Under the pieces are notes generated by a model. That model ran no database searches and was not told where the DNA came from. It was given only the letters and a program-made list of their open reading frames with translations. Positions 39,180 to 50,000 of a DNA stretch of 64,000 nt are shown piece after piece. Each line of letters starts with the position of its first letter. The first letter of the stretch is position 1. Made by a program: the position numbers and the translations under genes. This stretch comes from Linepithema humile (lineage: Eukaryota > Arthropoda > Insecta > Hymenoptera > Formicidae): NCBI RefSeq assembly GCF_040581485.1, contig NC_090133.1, positions 29,476,139 to 29,540,138 on the forward strand. The letters run 5' to 3'.

Positions 39180-39725
39180 GAACAACCCAGAACAACTCTC
39201 AGTTTCACCAGAACAAACATATAAAAGGCACTTTACTCTTGAAGGTAGAGAATTATTTTGTCTTTTTCGACCGATAATGTTATACCAGCGACACTAAAAC
39301 CTGGAACAATGAGAAATAGACACAGAACAATCCGGAACAACTCTCAGTTTTGTCAGAACAAACGTTTAAAGAGCACTTTACTCTTGAAGGTAGAGAATTA
39401 TTTTGTCTTTTTCGACCGATAATGTTACATCAGCGACACTAAAACCTAGAACAATGAGAAATAGACACAGAACAATCCGGAACAACTCTCAGTTTTGTCA
39501 GAACAAACGTTTAAAGAGCACTTTACTCTTGAAGGTAGAGAATTATTTTGTCTTTTTCGACCGATAATGTTACACCAGCGACACTAAAACCTGGAACAAT
39601 GAGAAATAGACACAGAACAATCCGGAACAACTCTCAGTTTTGTCAGAACAAACGTTTAAAGAGCACTTTACTCTTGAAGGTAGAGAATTATTTTGTCTTT
39701 TTCGACCGATAATGTTACATCAGCG
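39180..39725 (+). repeat. 145-bp tandem array, left arm (about 3.8 copies)
   Basis: The marker GAAGGTAGAG recurs at 39241, 39386, 39531 and 39676, exactly 145 bp apart. Each unit includes GTCTTTTTCGACCGATAATG and several GAACAA (TTGTTC complement) boxes. The outermost unit is the most diverged. Confidence 0.95.
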
Positions 39726-39775
39726 ATTAGTGTCGATTAGTGTTTTTTTTGAATTTTTTTATTTTTTTAAATATA

Positions 39776-40415
39776 AGAGTAAAGTGCTCCTTATACGTTT
39801 GTTTTGACAAAACTGAGAGTTGTTCCGGATTGTTCTGTGTCTATTTCTCATTGTTCTAGGTTTTAGTGTCGCTAATGTAACATTATCGGTCGAAAAAGAC
39901 AAAATAATTCTCTACTTTTAAGAGTAAAGTGCTCTTTAAACGTTTGTTCTGACAAAACTGAGAGTTGTTCCGGATTGTTCTGTGTCTATTTCTCATTGTT
40001 CTAGGTTTTAGTGTCGCTGATGTAACATTATCGGTCGAAAAAGACAAAATAATTCTCTACCTTCTAGAGTAAAGTGCTCTTTAAACGTTTGTTCTGACAA
40101 AACTGAGAGTTGTTCCGGATTGTTCTGTGTCTATTTCTCATTGTTCCAGGTTTTAGTGTCGCTGGTGTAACATTATCGGTCGAAAAAGACAAAATAATTC
40201 TCTACCTTCAAGAGTAAAGTGCTCTTTAAACGTTTGTTCTGACAAAACTGAGAGTTGTTCCGGATTGTTCTGTGTCTATTTCTCATTGTTCTAGGTTTTA
40301 GTGTCGCTGATGTAACATTATCGGTCGAAAAAGACAAAATAATTCTCTACCTTCAAGAGTAAAGTGCCTTTTATATGTTTGTTCTGGTGAAACTGAGAGT
40401 TGTTCTGGGTTGTTC
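39776..40415 (-). repeat. 145-bp tandem array, right arm (about 4.4 copies)
   Basis: The complementary marker CTCTACYTT recurs at 39910, 40055, 40200 and 40345, again at 145-bp steps. The innermost partial copy is diverged and borders the T-rich centre of the element. Confidence 0.95.
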
Positions 40416-40779
40416 TATTCGTTTTTAGCTTAAATATGTAATTTGGTGTCAAAACATAATATAATAATAGCGATAAATGTAAAAATACTATTTGGACGCT
40501 TAATGCTATTTTTTGCTATATCTTTTTAAATTCTTTTTTAGGGGGATTAATATTTTAGAACAATGTTTAGAACAATTAGAACAATCCAGAACAGCAAAAA
40601 AATTTGAATTTAAAAAAAAATGGGTGGCCACAAAAATAAATCGTTTTTTTGCTTTTCCCGTCATGTTTTTCGATTTTTTTGTTCATAACTTTGGAACAAT
40701 ATAGAACAAACGTAGAACAACCTGGAACAACTAAAAAAATATTCAAAATCGAAAAATGGGGGGCTAACTTCATATAGGC
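39870..40779 (-). repeat. Right arm of the foldback element
   Basis: Reverse complement of the left arm in exact register. The array here extends further inward, to about 39776, as a partial extra unit with more substitutions (for example CTCCTTATACG in place of CTCTTTAAACG). Confidence 0.9.
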
Positions 40780-40788
40780 GCGAGAACA
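40780..40788 (+). repeat. Target site duplication, right copy (9 bp)
   Basis: GCGAGAACA directly abuts the right tip. Removing the element and one copy restores a continuous flank. Confidence 0.93.
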
Positions 40789-41208
40789 TCGAATTTGCAT
40801 AATCCCGCATAAATGCGTCGAAGCCTTTAAATTCCGCTTCTGAATGCAAATTATCGTTCACTTTCCACGATCTCAGCAACTTCTCTGGATAACGTTTAAT
40901 CGGCAATTTTATTCAAATATAGCACTTGCACAATTGTTCAAAATTTGCGATAATTTAACAAACTGCTTAATTAATACATTAATTAGTGCGGACTCCAGAT
41001 ATCGTTCTGATTTAAGCTGATTTTTCTTCCAAAGCGCTTCTTAGGATGAAGGAAGGAAGGAAGATGTTGTTCAATTAACAGCCTGTAGGAGTCGAATATT
41101 TTCCGGGGAGAGACGGAAATTATCACGATCGACGCGTTCAGGTGCAGCTGAGTTCAGCCGTGCGGAATTAATTGCATTATGGCTGACGAAACTATCGTCT
41201 ACTTGCCA

Positions 41209-41228
41209 GATTTTTCTCGAGAAAAATC
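41209..41228. repeat. 20-bp perfect palindrome
   Basis: GATTTTTCTCGAGAAAAATC is its own reverse complement. It could be a dimer-binding site or simply chance. Confidence 0.85.
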
Positions 41229-41479
41229 ATCGGCTGCTGGTCTATACAAGGTAAATTGTAGTAAATAATGTACACGATTATTTTTCTTTTCGAAAAGCTG
41301 CAAATTCCGATACGTAAAATGTTTTTCTCTCGAAATAATAAGTTAAAATATTCAATATAGAAAAACGTTAACTCAAAAACTATTCAAATAATAGATGACA
41401 ATGTCGACAATTTTGTAATTTTTTGATTTAATGAAATGAAAAGGAAGGAGATGTATTATAGTTATTGACTTTGAGAATA

Positions 41480-41860
41480 TTATGCGTTATTCACTCTATT
41501 TCCTAAATGAAGATCTTTTCTCAACAATATGTCTCCTCGTGCTTTGAGTGCTTCTTCAAACGTGTGCAATTTTGGAATTTGAGGTAAAACGCCATGTATA
41601 TGGCATTCGCGAATAATAACGTAGAATTGATTCGCGTAAAAGCCGCGGAACTCCTCGGCTTTCTCGGCACGGCCGCAGATAGCGTCGTGTTGAAGCAGTT
41701 GCACAAACCGGCGAAGGGATGGAATGCTACGAAAGGGTGCAAGGAGCTCATTACGACGCGACTCGACGCACCGCGTGGCTTTTGTACCGAAGGGGCGCAT
41801 CTCGCTCTCGCCTTTCCTTCCCTTTGTTTCCGCCCTTGTCGCTAAGCACGACAAAGAGAG
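41480..41860. other. Block open in several frames on both strands, product unknown
   Basis: About 250-370 nt with GC content above the flanks stays open in one plus frame (41594-41845) and two minus frames (41854-41480 and 41751-41521). The plus frame contains VELIRVKAAELLGFLG and looks protein-like, and the longest minus frame ends with KDLHLGNRVNNA. I recognise none of them. It could be a decayed coding fragment, an exon of an unknown gene or CpG-rich noncoding DNA. Confidence 0.15.
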
Positions 41861-44800
41861 CCGCGTCGAACAAGGAAGGTAGAGAGAGAATACACGTCGT
41901 ATGAGAAAACGTGAAAAAAAGAAAAAATCTGGAGACTATTGTGCCTCGAATATAGAAAGAAAATAGGAAACATCTTCCTCGATATTCCTCCTCGTAACTT
42001 TTTTCTCCCCGACGAATGTTTTTAAAGAGAGAACGGACGAACGCGATCAGACGTGTCGTCTGGTGCGCACTGTTTTATTTGCATTATATGCTGGTGTCTG
42101 CGTTCTCCGTAGAAAAGAATTGCGAGGAAATCAGCATCTACACACGACGGTGTTATTGTTGTATCGGAGATACTCGAGGACAAACTGGATACAATAACTC
42201 TCTTTGCGCATATAGAAAGATATTATACCTATATAGCTCCAAATTCTATTTTACAATTTGTCAACTCGCTTCTATTTCTTTCCGCCGTCAAACATTAAGT
42301 TTACTTTCCGTATGAATTGTCTTATCTTTATCATAAAATATTAGTATGCTAACATTCTACGCGCGCCAAATTGCGGGATAAATTATATTGTATATAATTA
42401 ATAAGGCTCGAAGATAAAATATCGAAATGTCACTAGAAATATCGACAATGTGCCGTCTCGGCCGTCATCGAGAACCGGGAGACTAATCATTTTTATCCTC
42501 GAGATGACTAGTGGGTCACGATATATTATCTGAAAGATCAACATGCGGAACACCGTAAAAACGTGTTTCGGACTATTACGTGGCAGGAATAAATTTCCCT
42601 CCAATTTCCCGTCAGCAAAGATTTTTACGTGCTCATCGCGCAAAGTAAGTTACCTGCATTTAATTGTAAATGTCCAAATTTATGCCAGCAACGCTGTCTA
42701 CTTTAACAAAATGCAAGCGTTTTCCTGAAAATACTGTATAATATATGAGTATATATAACATAATGTCAGTGCAATAATTCATATGTACAAAATTGTCTAG
42801 CATTTCAAAAAGAAAAAAAAAGAATGAAACTTTGAGCAAATGTATGCGAACATATAGAGTACACGATATCACGTAAAAATTAATTGTAATATGCAGTTGT
42901 ACAATACACACACGCACACAAGAGTGTAAAACATAAAAACCTCTCTGCGAGCAAATACTTGGCCGAGCGAAATTATAAATAAATAACGAGACCCCCGTCG
43001 CTAAAGCGTCGAGTACCCAAACGTACCGTTTTTATGTGCGTAATGCATATGTTAATTATCATCTCGTTGATTACGGTCAAATCAAAGAGCCGCCGTGCAT
43101 GATATCGCGCGTATAACACTCCGATATGCAAATTATTTCGAACGCAATGTAAATAAAATACGCGTATATGCACGGTCTTCGGATTCAATTTATTCTCCGC
43201 GTGTCGTGGATTACGAGAAGCGCGCTTCGATGTAAACGTACGATTGTAGAGACGGGTGCGTGAATTCCACGATACTCTGCGATCCAATGAACTTGGACTC
43301 GGTTCGTTAAACAATAAAGCTCTCTTTTATTCGCGCGTAATCTGATAGTCATCTCAAAATCGTGAGATATCTTCGAGCGCAATGCTATCCGATTCACTCT
43401 TGCTCTCGAATCACCCATCAAAGATATAACAGAATTTTCTCAATGTGTGTAATTATATTTTCCTCATTTTTCAGAGACGTTAATTTTAACGTATCGACGA
43501 CAAAATATATTATACAAATATCACAATTATGTAAAGTCCATCAATGACACGCGTATTATTCACAGTGGTACACATTGTACTCGTGATAATTATTTCGAAA
43601 ACTTGATTACAATAAAGAGAAAATCTATTTTATTTGTAAAATGCTACAATATATTCTGCATTTCGTATCTGTCTAGCACTTTACATACGTACGTCCAATG
43701 GTAAACTCGTAATTATACAATGTTACTTGCTGGAAAAGAATGCAAACGCGCGCGATATTTCGCACTCACGCGAGAGCGCATTGGGAATATTATGCGAACG
43801 AATGCGCGCGAAGTAATGTCATAAAAATAAAACACCGCTGCAGACCGAACATCATCATCGCGCCCCACGTCGTGTTCAAATTAATTCCCCGCGAGGATTG
43901 TAATTTTCACGAGCGCCGGAGCGCGATTGTGTTATCGCGCGCACCCGCACTATATCCGAAAAACAGACAGTGCCTTAATCTAGAGCGGCGCAAAGAACCC
44001 CTTGCTAATCCCGACGAATTAATGGTAATTTACGCGCGATTAATTAGCATTGTCGCGGAGAGGATTAGCGAGATCTCTGACGATAGTCGAGTCGCTTGAC
44101 ACGTCGTGGTGTGCCGCTAGCGAAAAACGAACGACAATTGCGTGGCACACGCAATCGTAACTACACGTCTCAGAAGGGGGAGGAAATTTTTGGACAAATC
44201 CCACGAGTCGATGTTACTTCGCGGCTGACGAAATTATCAATTATTAATGTCCGTCACAGCGTGGAACAGCTGTTCCTTTATCGCGGCTCATTTGCCAAAT
44301 TGGTCCTCCGCGGCGCGAAAGGAGGATCGCGTTTAAAGAGCGCAGCGAATTATACTCCGCGGCTGAAATTAAAACGCGAATGCGTAACAGCCGCGTAATT
44401 GCCTTCGTTATTAATTCCTTCCACGCGATGAATAATTTCGCGAGGCTTAAAAATATTTTTACCGGTACTTTCGTATACATTTATTATTTTGATGGCACAG
44501 TTGCGCCCAGCGAAAATATACCTGGTGATCTTCTGCATTAATAGAGATCCAAGAGCATTTCATGATGATTATTAGAATGCGTGCGTTATACCGACAACAG
44601 AAACGCGTTCATATTTGCTGTCGCAATCATGTGTTATTATTTATTGTACAAGCTGCATTTCGCAGTTCCATTTAAATCAGAATGTTGTTTAACTTGCAAT
44701 ATTCTCTTTCGCAATCGAGCTGCACGTAACGATGACGTGGAAGATGGCGTTGAAAAATCACGAGTTTTAATTCACTATACATTTTGTTTACAGATGAATC

Positions 44801-47000
44801 GCCATCTCGACAAAAATTTCAATGTTGCAAAAAGGTTAGAGATTTCTATCTAAATTCCATCAAGTTATCGACTAATCAATATTCTTATCACAACAAACCT
44901 TGCAGATTTTGGATGCTCAAAGTTCAGGAAATGTCTAGACGGAAAGCAAACTGTCTGACGGTCCCAAGTTTCCGGATCATCCCTGCACAAACGAGACTCC
45001 CTTGGCTCGTTACTTCCCAATCGCGATAATTACTCTAATACGTGTTAATAGGGCAGGCACACCAGGTGCCCTTTATCACGTGCCATTTTCCAAATTATCT
45101 AACGAGAATGCGACCGTCAGAAAGTGCGCCCCTTCGCCACCAAGGGAGCGTTTCACTTTAACCCTTTCGACGCCGAGTGAACGTTTGCGCGCGAAAGGAA
45201 CTGTCGAGGGATCGCGTCGCGTCGCGGAGAGGAGAGTTAATTATATATTTGTTCTCTACCTATCTTGGGCAAACCAGACACGAGGCCATTATTCCCTCAA
45301 GTCGTCGAGCTCAGAAATCGAGGCTCACAGTGCGATTACGGCGATTACGCTCTCGCGAACACACTCTGTAATTTGAATTGAAACGCCGCCCCGTCCACAT
45401 TGTAAAGCGATTCCAACGACACGAACGATACTACGACAATTTGCAGTCTTCAATCGGTTAAATGGCTACTCTTATTTCGACGACAAACGAACAATGTGGC
45501 AAAAATAATTACCGAATCTCTTTACCAAAGTATACACAACAAATGTTCAGAGCGCGTTTTGTACGCTGTAATAATTGTCGACGTTTAATTGCGAATACAA
45601 CGGCAGGTGTTTCTTATCCCAACTCATTTTCCAAATTGTCCGAAGACCGTACCAGAATATAAGTTCGGATAATGCCAGTAAAACCGGCGTGCATTGAGGG
45701 CGGCGGATAAACTTGCTACAAACAAGGGCGGATGAAAGTGCTTCGTTAACGGCAAGAGGCAACTCGCTTTAATTTCCATCGCTTTCCACGGCCCACCTGC
45801 TATCTGATTGAAATATGAATCCCTAAAGAAGAGAATATCGATCGTTCCGTCATGTAAATGACAAAATTTATTTAGGACGGACGATTGAAAGGATAATACT
45901 CGACCAGTAGTTCGAATCCCTCTGGGAACATCGTGTTTTAGCATAGTAATATTTGCGCGAAAAGAAATACCAAATATAATAAAATTCTTTTTCCGAATAC
46001 AAATAGCTTTTCTCACGTTGAAAGAAAGTTATACAGAAAGAGCTAAAAAGGGCTACATTAGGGCGGTATGACGCGGCTGTCAGGACGACGATAAATGAGC
46101 CCCAATCACGCTAAAACGTTGCCAGTGACAGCCCGCGTCCATAACAGCTGCAAACTATCGTGATGTGCTTAAATCAAAATTTCTTGCAAAATAGACAAAA
46201 ATTCACACGTCCACTTCTTGAATATATTCAAATGCAATTTTACACCTTGATAAATGTATTTTTTTAAATATTAAAATAAAAAATTAATAGCTCATGTTTA
46301 ATCATATTAACAACTTTTCTGCGTTCTCGGTATAAGAAAATCAATCTACACACTCTAAGAGTTAAGAAAGTGTCATTCAGAAAAAAATGAAATCAGTTTA
46401 ACGCATTTTTACATCATTGCACGCAGAGTAGCCTGGCAAAAATGATTTTGAAGAATGGCATTCGATTATGTCGAGAAGACGGCATAAAGCTGCCTGTTGC
46501 AGAGAGAATCGTCCGCGTTTTCCAATGTTCTTGGAGAAGTTCCCGAAGTATAGCGCGCAATTGGTTCGTCGACTTCGTGGAACGAGAGGATGGAATGACC
46601 GCGCACAGTTACTTTACGACACGAACACGCGACCACAGAGAAACATAGACAGCCGAAATAGCTTTCGGGAATGGTCGCTGGAGCCACGAAGGAGCGGCAT
46701 CAAGCATAACGACGGCTGTTTGGGGCACGTAATGAGCACTTTATAAAAATGTGAATTCAGGAAGTTTTGGAAATGCAATTGTCTTTATGTACATACGATG
46801 TTCTTTTCGAAAACAAACATCGAACGCAATTTGTAATCTGACAAAATAAATGTCTTATCGAAACTTTACAACATACCATAACGTAGTTTACAAAGCGAGA
46901 CCCATCGAATCTTATTAATAATCAAGTGCACACGAATCCGACGCGACAAATTCGGTTTTCTATTATTTTCGACCTACTTTTGCATTAAATCGTTCAAGTC

Positions 47001-50000
47001 ATCTCGTCTATAAGTTGTTCCTTGCGAAAATTCTATAAACTAATTTCAAAATATTTCCAACAAAAATATATATTGAAAAAACATATCTGTGATATATTAA
47101 TCAAAGTGATTTTAATATTAAAAGATCAAATATTGAAACCGAATGATTTTTGCTCCAGTCAATGCTTTCACGCAAACGTCAAAGTTGATTTTATTTCTTT
47201 GTAGTTGTTACTATTTATTACGTCGGATGAAAAGCTGCACGGTAAACTTACGAGGGAGGAGAAATACTCGGAGGGAGTTCGCGGAGGAGCATTAGACGTT
47301 CGCGAGGCGGTAATTGGCTGTGCCGCGACTGCGCTATCGTCGTCGACATAACGCGAGAGATGTTACGTCTGGAATGAAATGATTTATGAGCATCATGCTG
47401 GAGAGAAATAAATTACGAATCGTCGGATTGAAATCGCAATAATTCAAGAAATATCACGATGTCGCGCAGCTTGCGAGCACGCTGCCTCGCATAGCGAAGC
47501 TTGTATCAGATATTCACAAGCGATGTACACTGCTAACGATGCTTGAACGATTTGCTGATATTCCTGTACCAATGTACTCCGGAATCAACAGCAAGTCTTG
47601 TTTAATTTCAAGAGACAATATATTTAAGAAAATTAAAGTTCAAACAATTGTAATAACCAATTATTTCTATAAAATTTATACTTATAAGAATTATACTTCT
47701 TCTCCCATAGATATACACAGGTGAATTGTGTTTAACCTTTTGAGTGTTAAAAAATAAAACTGCTTTATTACATATCTACATTTTGTCAAACGAGTCTTAA
47801 AAACCCTTCCTCGCCACCGATACGAGCACAATACCACGTTATCAACCGCGTAAGCGCAGTGTGTAGTCAATCATTATTTCATTTCTTTTGCTTTCTCGAT
47901 CTTATCCACGATCTTATCCGCCCGTGCGGTCCGTCTTCGAGTCCGTTTTTAAGTCGCAATTAGTAATTCACCCGCGAGTTTTCGCCATTCTAATCGCCAG
48001 TCCCGGTATGCGTCATATAAATGTGCGTCGTCACGCGAGCGAGCCACGGGTCGCAAATCGCGCGTCCGCGCGTAGCGCATTATCCAATTACCTGTGCAGA
48101 CGAAGTTTGTGCCGGGTGATTTACGTCGCGCTATTACAACGCCCCGATGCGACGCTCGTCCTTTGAACTCTCCGGGAAAAGGGTCCGGCGACAAAGATTA
48201 GATTTTTGCTTTGTCACCGTCCCGCACGATACGTCAGCGTGACAGTCAGCCGTTTTACGCGTCAAATGTAATTGTATGGCTTTTGCGTAAAAAAACAAGG
48301 TACCATTTCAACAATTTTTCTGATTGCGATTCTAAATAATCATCCTGACAACTATACAAGCCGAAAATATATAAATTCTGCGGAATATTATTTTTCTCAT
48401 ACGACACACAAAGTCTCGAAAACGTGTAAAAAATAGATTGTCGAAAAGAATCACGGGATAGGCGGGACGATACTCGAGAGGCACACTGCAATTGACATAA
48501 TGCACACGACACAGTTACAGTTACTCAGCGCTTATCGAATACCGGCCATTACTCGCAAACTCCCGATTTTCCGCATAAGAATCGCGCCAACGTCGTAAAA
48601 CATTCCCGTAACTTACGTAGTTAAGGACAAACCGATAGTGGACCGAAGGAGAACAAACTCTGTAAGTACAAATAAAGTATAAAGGAACGCGACTGTTTCG
48701 GTATTTACGCGATGCTAACCCGAGCGCGTGATGCAAAATTAAACGCCGCGCAAAAGCTTTTCTGCTACTGCCGAGATATATATCGAACGATTGGAGAGAA
48801 TGCTTTCGCAGAGAACGTAAAACTCCGGTAAAGTTAAATTTCGCGTGTTTAAACTCGCGAAGAACATCGTGTAATCACTGACGAGTTATGTAAACATTAA
48901 AATCTAAAATTCTAATTCGCACAATAATTAATTGCGGAAAATTTTTAACGTCATCGCCAACATTAACAAAACTTTCTTCTGCGTTAGAAAGTCAAGATAT
49001 AGTACAACGTCGTATTGTTTTATTTAGTTATACGCGTGATAAAAGATTATTTATATATACATATATATATATATATAGTGCAAACGAGTACAAAGCGAGT
49101 TAACCGGCGGTATAAAAATTTTCACGACTACACGAGAGATTTTTCCGGTCAGCCGTAGAAACGTAAAATAACCATTGCAAAACGCATCCTTCGGATTTTG
49201 ATTACTTTCACGTGTAGCGCGAACAAACGAAATACATCCGACCGATACGACACTCAAGTCCTGAATGCAATTTACGCCTGCATCGACAAGCCCAGAACGC
49301 AAGTGCATGAAACGATAATTAACAACGAATCGTTTTTTCCGTCCGCGCAATTCATTTCACGATCTGTCACATTCTAACATAAATAAAATCACTTTTACGT
49401 GTTTACGTTACAAATAGTTGACGCCGCATACATTGAGAGAAAAGTATGTGATGTTGGGAATTATAATTGCATAGGACTATAATTATAGTTACAACACTTA
49501 TTTTTATAAGAATTGTTACTGTAATGTTAGCAATAATAACCTTATACGATTTAATATAATACTGCCAATCGTATAATCAGCCATGTAATTAGAATACCTA
49601 TAAAAAATATGGTTGGCGTCAAAAAACACTGTAGATTATGGTTACTGCAATTATTCTTTTCTCTCAATGTACGTAAATATCTTCACAAACAGTCGTTCTC
49701 AATCAAACAGCACTTTTCAACTTATTCTCCATGGGAGGTACACGCATTTATTGGCTATTTGAGGAATCATATATCAACCAGAAATGTTTGTCACATAAAT
49801 ATTTTAGGACACATGTATGATCGTTTAATAGAAAAATGTTGTCGGGATTTGAAATAAAATTCTAGTGGAAATTTTGGACACTATTTAAAAGATATTCGCA
49901 AAATACTGCGCTTGATGTATATTTTAAAGCGTCTATATCTTTCTCATCGCTGCAATTTATCATAGCAAATTGCACTTAAAGCGTTTATAATTGTAACGGC

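Larger units (their letters stand above)
38816..39725 (+). repeat. Left arm of the foldback element
   Basis: The outer 360 bp are unique to the arm ends and carry two clusters of TTGTTC boxes. The inner part is the 145-bp repeat array. The arm's open frames (38768-39019 plus, 38891-39082 minus) recur in the right arm only because the DNA is repeated; they have no recognisable product. Confidence 0.9.
38816..40779. mobile_element. Foldback-type element, 1964 bp, with 9-bp TSD
   Basis: The element begins GCCTATATGAAGTTAGCCCC and ends with its reverse complement. GCGAGAACA is duplicated perfectly on both sides (38807-38815 and 40780-40788). The arms are mirror images about 39797.5: paired landmarks at 39241/40354, 39386/40209, 39531/40064 and 39676/39919 all sum to the same value, so there is no net indel between the arms over about 0.9 kb. 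The outer 430 bp of each arm appear identical by eye. Each arm holds an array of a 145-bp unit. No transposase frame is seen. A 9-bp duplication with long repetitive TIRs fits Foldback or Mutator/Phantom-like elements (family knowledge); the exact family is open. Confidence 0.92.
40789..47000. other. Noncoding stretch right of the foldback element
   Basis: No recognisable gene. Contains a GGAA tract (41046-41063), a 20-bp perfect palindrome (41209-41228), a multi-frame-open block (41480-41860), CpG-rich and TAATTA-containing sequence (43740-44420), and three copies of a short motif (44289, 45084, 45625). It may be Trim9 intron or 5' flank. Confidence 0.55.

Noticed and set aside
38768..40906. 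Repeated 63- to 97-codon frames in both arms of the foldback element
   Set aside because: They are duplicated because the DNA arms are inverted copies. They are rich in Phe/Lys from T/A runs and match no transposase.
45905..45925. GTTCGAATCCC, considered as a tRNA B box
   Set aside because: No A box or cloverleaf pairing in the preceding 60 bases.
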